A stretch of 64,000 bases of DNA from Geomesophilobacter sediminis (GTDB lineage Bacteria > Desulfobacterota > Desulfuromonadia > Geobacterales > Geobacteraceae). The notes under the pieces are model-generated. The model had not been told where the DNA came from. It saw nothing but the letters and a program-made list of their open reading frames with translations, and did no database searches. A program made the translations under genes and the position numbers. How positions within the stretch are numbered: position 1 is the stretch's first letter; every line of letters begins with the position of its first letter. Positions 63,266 to 64,000 of the stretch are shown here, one piece after another. The stretch is from contig NZ_JAEMHM010000011.1 in assembly GCF_016458275.1 (NCBI RefSeq), positions 62,001-126,000 on the forward strand, in the 5' to 3' direction.

Positions 63266-63637
63266 CTATGCAATTGGAGGTTTTTGCTTTGTTCTTAAGA
63301 AACGGATGAATCCGTTCAGGAGGTTGGTCAGCCGGGAGCAATGACTGTCCACCAGCTGAAAGTTCTTCGGATCGAAGTACCCTACGTCGAGGGCCACATA
63401 ATTCAAACTCTTCACTTCTGACAAAGATGCGCGGGAGATGGTTAAGAAGTTGATAAAGTCGCGGTTGCTGCCTCTTTCAAACCCTTCAGCAATATTGGAC
63501 ATCACCGAGACCGCAGCACGCTGTATTTGGTCTTTGAAGCCAAAGTCCTTGCAGTGCCCCATCCCGCTGTAGATTAATCTCACCAATACCCGGGCCTGTT
63601 GCCAACAATCCAAATCCTCGAACTTTTCAATCCTCAT
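63266..63637 (-). CDS. Four-helix-bundle protein (S23 / 23S-rRNA intervening-sequence family)
   Basis: This 123-residue all-helical protein has the family pattern FEDLDCWQQARVLVRLIY near the start, then DQIQRAAVSVMSNIAEGFERG (helix 2 core, given here as DQIQRAAVSVM and SNIAEGFERG), SRASLSEVKSLNYVA and a C-terminal Leu-rich helix. S23 proteins were first seen inside 23S rRNA intervening sequences. The same fold is used by the Avd accessory protein of diversity-generating retroelements. Here it is free-standing, with GGAGGT before the ATG at 63637. Inverted heptamer arrays bracket the gene, which suggests a mobile or repeat-associated cassette. Confidence 0.92.
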   Translation of the reverse strand: MRIEKFEDLDCWQQARVLVRLIYSGMGHCKDFGFKDQIQRAAVSVMSNIAEGFERGSNRDFINFLTISRASLSEVKSLNYVALDVGYFDPKNFQLVDSHCSRLTNLLNGFIRFLRTKQKPPIA

Positions 63638-63718
63638 GCCGACCTCCGTTCGTGCCAGGGTGTCAAAAGCCAAGCGGAGAGGATAACATACCCGGCATCG
63701 AACGTCGGTCCGAAAGAC

Positions 63719-63746
63719 GTCGAACGTCGAACGCCGAACGTCGAAC
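63719..63746. repeat. GTCGAAC heptamer array, right flank of four-helix-bundle gene
   Basis: Four units, GTCGAAC twice, GCCGAAC, GTCGAAC, are the reverse complement of the left array. Degraded copies extend back to about 63695. It ends four bases before the stop of the next, convergent gene. Confidence 0.93.
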
Positions 63747-63750
63747 GGGT

Positions 63751-64000
63751 TCACCGGATTTTATCGAGGATTGCCGCCGCCAAAAGCGGGAGCATGATCT
63801 CGTGGTGGCCGGTGACCGTGTAGCCGCGGCTCTCGCCGGAGGTCGGACGCTTCACCACGTTGGTCAGCGGCCGGTAGTGCTGCTGCATGTCGAAGTTGGC
63901 GGTGGTGAAATGGTCGACGTGGTAGCCGAGGTTTTGCGCCACGGAAAGCGCCTTCAGGAAAACCTCCGGTAGCAGCACCGCGCTCCCGATGTTGAGATAC
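63751..64000 (-). CDS. C-terminal part of an unrecognised conserved gene
   Basis: About 83 residues are visible, and the frame runs off the window edge. Codons continue upstream of a GTG at 63978, so that GTG is unlikely to be the start. The end reads NIGSAVLLPEVFLKAL, then HFTTANFDMQQHYRP, NVVKRPTSGESRGYTV and GHHEIMLPLLAAAIL. The strongly patterned sequence looks like a conserved enzyme, with a His-His-Glu near the C terminus, but I cannot name the family. Confidence 0.7.
   Translation of the reverse strand, partial: YLNIGSAVLLPEVFLKALSVAQNLGYHVDHFTTANFDMQQHYRPLTNVVKRPTSGESRGYTVTGHHEIMLPLLAAAILDKIR

Noticed and set aside
63266-63637. Avd protein of a diversity-generating retroelement
   Set aside because: The fold is shared, but no reverse transcriptase, template repeat or variable repeat is visible nearby.

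Overview
This is about 64 kb of a high-GC, Gram-negative, anaerobic chromosome. The gene set points to the Geobacterales (Desulfuromonadota: Geobacter, Geomonas or Citrifermentans type). It includes lpxC behind a sigma-54-type promoter, a class I hybrid cluster protein, class I fumarase, hopanoid side-chain genes, the lptCAB-rpoN-hpf-hprK-rapZ-PTS block, GAF/PAS hybrid kinases, and many small palindromic repeats. The genus is inferred. No rRNA, tRNA, phage, insertion sequence or CRISPR array was recognised.

Layout. 1-3.1 kb: phasin-like gene, ubiB and lpxC. 3.3-5.5 kb: a secreted serpin and a TraB/GumN protein on the minus strand. 5.7-12 kb: an NtrY-like kinase, a 32-bp tandem repeat array, a large AsmA-like protein and a small lipoprotein. 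12-16.5 kb (minus): a B12-binding radical SAM protein with TPRs, a LysM-NlpC/P60 hydrolase, and a diadenylate cyclase fused to a YbbR domain. 16.6-20.1 kb: ubiE, a methyltransferase and hcp. 20.3-27.9 kb: acyl-CoA ligase, FadL porin, VolA-like surface lipase, a PAS/zinc-knuckle protein and an AraC regulator, which reads as a lipid-scavenging module. 28-33.3 kb: methyltransferase, class I fumarase, lrgAB with a divergent LysR gene. 33.5-43.6 kb: two exported proteins (TPR and Tyr/Trp/Gly-rich), CheX, a MerR-like mini-protein, an HD-GYP response regulator, PDZ and glutaredoxin proteins, asnS, a DUF985 cupin, a DUF3108 protein and CheD. 43.6-47.3 kb: hopanoid genes hpnG, hpnJ, hpnK and a four-helix membrane protein. 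47.3-59.6 kb (minus): hldE, gmd, fcl, lptC, lptA, lptB, rpoN, hpf, hprK, rapZ, EIIA, HPr and EI. 59.9-64 kb: a large hybrid kinase, a four-helix-bundle gene bracketed by inverted heptamer arrays, and the end of an unrecognised gene.

How the genes fit together. Much of the window serves the envelope: lipid A (lpxC), heptose and fucose precursors (hldE, gmd, fcl), LPS export (lptCAB), hopanoids (hpnGJK), peptidoglycan turnover (LysM-NlpC, lrgAB, c-di-AMP synthase) and uptake of external lipid (ligase-FadL-lipase). The PTS proteins have no sugar permease beside them and sit with HPr kinase, RapZ and sigma-54, so they look regulatory.

The strongest leads are the repeat-bracketed four-helix-bundle cassette that exactly fills the gap between two convergent genes, the CdaA-YbbR fusion beside a cell-wall hydrolase, the ligase-FadL-VolA unit with a G-rich heptamer array in its leader, and dispersed REP-like families spread over 17-31 kb.
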